Notes under the pieces: model-generated
Databases searched by the model: none
The model's input: only the letters and a program-made list of their open reading frames with translations
What the model was told of the DNA's origin: nothing
Translations under genes and position numbers: made by a program
Origin: Mariannaea sp. PMI_226
Taxonomy: Eukaryota; Ascomycota; Sordariomycetes; Hypocreales; Nectriaceae
Length of the DNA: 64,000 nucleotides
Reading direction: 5' to 3'
Assembly: GCA_024336345.1 (NCBI GenBank)
Contig: JANFOG010000010.1
Span: 496,001-560,000, forward strand
Part shown: positions 60,693 to 64,000 of the stretch, in pieces
Position numbering within the stretch: position 1 is the first letter of the stretch
Layout: each line of letters opens with the position of its first letter

Positions 60693-62906
60693 ATGACTCA
60701 GGCCGTCAAGCGGGCCTGCGATGCCTGCCATCGTCGCAAAGTGAAGTGCGATGGAATCAACCCGTGTCGAAACTGCTCCGCCGCCCAGCTCTCGTGCACC
60801 TATAACGCGATCCCCCAGAAGAAGGGCCCTAAGGGTTCTCGCGCCAAGGTCATCAGTGAGCTCCGCGAAACGCAGCGACAAACCAGTCTTTCCGCCAAGG
60901 TTCAAAGCAGAATCAATGGTGCAGGTGCTCCCCCCCCGAGCCCCAGCCTTTCTCCATCACCGGGCCTCCTATCGAGCGAACTGGTCAAAGATTGTATCAA
61001 CTTCTACTTTGACAATCTCTACGTTCAGATTCCCATCCTTGATCGCTACCAGATCGAGCAGCAGATGATGTATATGGAGCAAAATCGAGATACCTACTGC
61101 CTGCTCACCTCGCTCTGCGCTTTTATGATGCTCCAGCCTGGCATGACAATGCCCGCTAACGATCCTTTCAATCTCGACATGAATCCCGGTGCTACCATCA
61201 TCTCCAGCCAACTGCTTCTCGAGGAATGTCTGCGGGTTCGAAAAGGCTACGATTACCAGGATTCCATCAACCTCAACGTTCTGGCCACCAACTTCTTCAT
61301 TTTCGCGTGTTATTATGGGATGGAAATGCACGATAAGGCGTGGTACCATCTTCGTGAGGCCACTACAATGGTCCACATGGCTGGTATGAGCAAGGAGGAA
61401 ACATACGCAGGATTGGATCCCGCCGAGTCCTCGCGACGTCGCCGTTTGTACTGGCTGTTCTTGGTTATCGAGCGAGCCTATGCTGTCCAACGCCATCGAC
61501 CCTTGACGCTACAGGCCACCATCCACCCCCCTACTCTAGGCGACGATCCAAGTGATCCCTATGCCCCTCAGCTCAATGGCTTTATCATGCTTATTAACCT
61601 TTATCGACCCTTCGATGAGGCTCTCATCAACACCTGGAATACCGGACGACGCCACCTGTCTGCACAACACATTACTGGTATGCAGAAGCAGCTCAACGAC
61701 CTAGCCCAGTCCTTCCTCTGCCGAGACTCCAACCTACTTGACATCGGGACAAATCAGCAATGGCTCAAGAACACAGTTTGGCAGCTCACCAATGGAACAA
61801 TTGGTGGCAATGGGGAGGAATCCATTTCTTTCCAATATCCCATGGACATGTCGCGAGAACTCTTGATGAACATGGCCTCGCAATTCCCCAACCAAGGCAT
61901 GGAACTTGTCAATTCTGGACTGGTAAGTGTTTTGACCCACTGGATATAACGGATGATCTCTAACATGATCTAGATCGAGAAGTTGTATGAAACTTGTTAC
62001 GCGATGAACGAGTTCCTTTCTCTCCAACCCCCCTCGCGTGACCCTTTTGCTGTTGGGCCTCGCGAGCATCTCAACCAGCTCCTGAGCATTGTCGCTATTA
62101 TTCGAAATGGCGATTACCGTTTCCTTCCACTCCTCCTGAGCAAGGTTAGCGAGGTTCTTCCTCGGCTGGCTACTCCGATGCTTCAGAACCCCCCTGAGAA
62201 TCCCAACTTGGCCAACATCGACATCTTCGATGGGTTTGGTTCTTCTGGTATTGCCCAGCCTCCGCCACACATGCAGATGCCCATGGATGCCGAGTATGGC
62301 CAGCAGAAATACAATGTAGAAGATTACGACAGGAAGTTTTCTGTCGATGAATACGAGAAAAAGTACTCGATGGACATGAGTGGGGGAACTCCTGATTCCC
62401 TCCCAAATTCACATGCTTCGAATGGCACACCTCCAGTCAGCCAACAAGGTTCTGACATGAATACGTCGTTCGTTAGCTCGCCGAGCGTCATGTCGCCCGG
62501 CGTGGATTATTCTCATAACATGAACGGATTCGCATGCACCCCAATGTCGGAAATGGTCATGAGCCCTCTGGGTAATACTGCACAATCAACCCACGGATTA
62601 AATTCTCAACACATGGCTCCTCAAGTCAACCATTCGCATGATACAATGTGTCAATTGACGAATATGACGACACAAGGCATGCACAATCAAGGTATGACCA
62701 CAACGACACTTCCTACGTCACATTCGATAAATGGAATGTACAACATTCGCCAGGCCCGGCAGGGTAGCTTTCACATCCAAAATCAACAATCCATGAGGAC
62801 TGTTGGCGATTTTCAAGGCCTTCAACGAGCCGGATCTGATCTTGGCCAAGGTATGGGCGGGATGAATCCCATGCCTAGTGAAATTGATTTTGGCGCCACG
62901 AGGTGA
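60693..62906 (+). CDS. Zn2Cys6 binuclear-cluster transcription factor
   Basis: Two exons, 60693..61922 and 61974..62906, give 720 residues. The DNA-binding cluster lies right at the N-terminus: Cys 9, 12, 19, 25, 28 and 35 (CDACHRRKVKCDGINPCRNC), spacing 2-6-5-2-6, with a basic linker KKGPKGSRAKVISELRE after it. From about 95 to 300 is the fungal-type middle homology region, with FYFDNLYVQIPILDRYQIEQ, HLREATTMVHMAG and SRRRRLYWLFLVIERAYAVQ. The C-terminal 300 residues are rich in Met, Ser, Asn, Gln and Pro, probably an activation domain. The general architecture resembles sugar-utilisation and pathogenicity regulators of this class (for example FOW2-like proteins), but the target pathway is not deduced from the neighbours. 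Intron donor GTAAGT, acceptor GATCTAG, 51 bases. Confidence 0.93.
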
Positions 62907-63903
62907 CGAAGACACGAAAAATCCCATTTCATCCCACCTTGATAAATTTCGCTGAATGCAAAAGACTCATTGTCACCTCGTCACCCCTACACACTATTTC
63001 TTTTGTTATTACGCCTCTATGGTCGCCGCTTTCTATGAGAATTACCGGACAGATGCGTTTTTTATATTATTCTAGCTCTGTTTCGTCTGTTTTGATACGT
63101 TGTGTTAGCGGGAACCATTCGGACCCTTCATTATGTCCCAAGTTTTCTTTTGTTTGTTGTCATTAGACCCCTGTGGCTGATCATTTATCCGTCGGTATTG
63201 GGTGGATCTTGCAAGAGGAGTTGGAGTTTTGGATGTACAAATTCAGAATTATGGGAGTCCAGTGTATTGGTCATTTCGTCGTTCTAGCCCATCGGGAATG
63301 GGATAGAGGGCTGGAGGCCCTCAAGACTTGGGAGATGGAAACACAGATATTCAGATGCCAAGGAAATAGGAACGTAAGATTAGGAAGGCAAAGTGCCATG
63401 GCCAGACAGCACAAGATTGGGAGCTTGCCCGTTATTTTCAATAGATTGGATAATGCAAATCTTGTTAGCATGTCACAGTTCCATATGAATATGAAGTACA
63501 TCATCAATGTGAATTGTAGGCGGCGAGCATCCGGTACGAGATGTTTGGAGCTTGTTTTAGACGAAGCGCCTCAGTTGGCATCAATCTTATTGTTGTATCT
63601 CTCGGCTGAGAGCCCGAGGATATTTCTAACTCCAAACCCATGGTATCATGAAAGCCGGCCGTCAATAACATGCAGAGATGCATATTTTATATCTCGTTTA
63701 AGTTTTCGTTATTCGTTTTTATATAGAATTTGGTCATAAAGTCGTGGTGAATAATTCATCATCAATACACTTGTTTCTTGTCGTTAGGCGTAGGACTTTG
63801 TGAGATCAATTTTCAGGAAAGAAATAGAGAGGGAAAAGAAAAGAGGGCGGGGAAATTTAAGAAGACGTAAGGGTGAAGAAAACAGCAGGGATGGATGAGT
63901 ATT
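62907..63903. other. Convergent 3' flank, no gene seen
   Basis: About 1 kb of probable 3' UTR and spacer. One open frame of 188 codons (63173-63739, + strand) has no recognisable motif and probably lies in untranslated sequence. Confidence 0.5.
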
Positions 63904-64000
63904 TCAACGCTTGGCAGTCACAGCTTCAACTGCGAGAACCTCAACGCGGCCGGCGTAGAGGCTCATCAAATGGCACACCGGATCACCCCAGATCATGCCT
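63904..64000 (-). CDS. Partial CDS, C-terminal end of an unidentified protein
   Basis: An open minus-strand frame enters from the right edge and ends at TGA (63904-63906). The visible 30 or so residues read as real protein, including MIWGDPVCHLMSLYAGRVEV and an end in VTAKR, and codon use is like that of the genes upstream. The family cannot be named from so little. It is convergent with the Zn2Cys6 gene. Confidence 0.5.
   Translation of the reverse strand, partial: GMIWGDPVCHLMSLYAGRVEVLAVEAVTAKR

Noticed and set aside
63173..63739. Open frame of 188 codons after the Zn2Cys6 gene
   Set aside because: It has no motif, lies in the likely 3' UTR and has unusual composition; not enough to call a gene.

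Overview
The window is nuclear DNA of a filamentous ascomycete, most likely a Sordariomycete close to the Hypocreales. Three things point there: short GT..AG introns of 50-110 bases with CTRAC-type branch sites, pyrimidine-rich leaders, and a mix of housekeeping genes with fungus-specific families (AIM18, RTA1, TauD-like dioxygenase, Zn2Cys6 regulators, a Ser/Thr-rich GPI protein). The species cannot be fixed from sequence reading alone. Exon joins were worked out by hand; wherever start and stop are both given, the spliced phases close exactly.

Left part, about 1-33 kb, is a housekeeping block. It holds a small Sordariomycete-type unknown protein with a very long CT-rich leader, a Sec72-like TPR protein, ribosomal protein uL13 (RPL16), a membrane-anchored UBL-BAG co-chaperone, a dithiol glutaredoxin, AIM18, the SCF F-box protein GRR1, an ammonium transporter of the MEP/AMT family, peptidyl-tRNA hydrolase, an Rvs161/Hob3-type BAR protein, a Dcp1-type decapping subunit and an OCRL-like inositol polyphosphate 5-phosphatase. 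Pth1/Rvs161 and Dcp1/5-phosphatase are divergent pairs with short shared promoters. The ammonium transporter has a 4.7 kb upstream gap with a cluster of GATAAG sites, as expected for nitrogen-catabolite control.

Right part, about 33-60 kb, is gene-poor and accessory in character. It holds an unknown acidic reading frame interrupted by an in-frame TAG, a 7-exon divergent zinc-cluster protein, a TauD/TfdA-like Fe(II)/2-oxoglutarate oxygenase, a Ser/Thr-rich GPI-anchored wall protein, a 7.5 kb stretch with no recognisable gene and an RTA1-like membrane protein. At about 60.7 kb a well-formed Zn2Cys6 transcription factor with uORFs in its leader begins, and the window ends inside an unidentified minus-strand gene.

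No tRNA, rRNA, CRISPR, intact transposon or secondary-metabolite cluster was recognised. The observations most worth a second look are a complementary AC/GT repeat pair inside RPL16 intron 1, the TAG-split frame at 34.7-35.7 kb, the expanded zinc cluster at 38.6 kb, the GATA cluster before the ammonium transporter, and possible alternative starts in the glutaredoxin.
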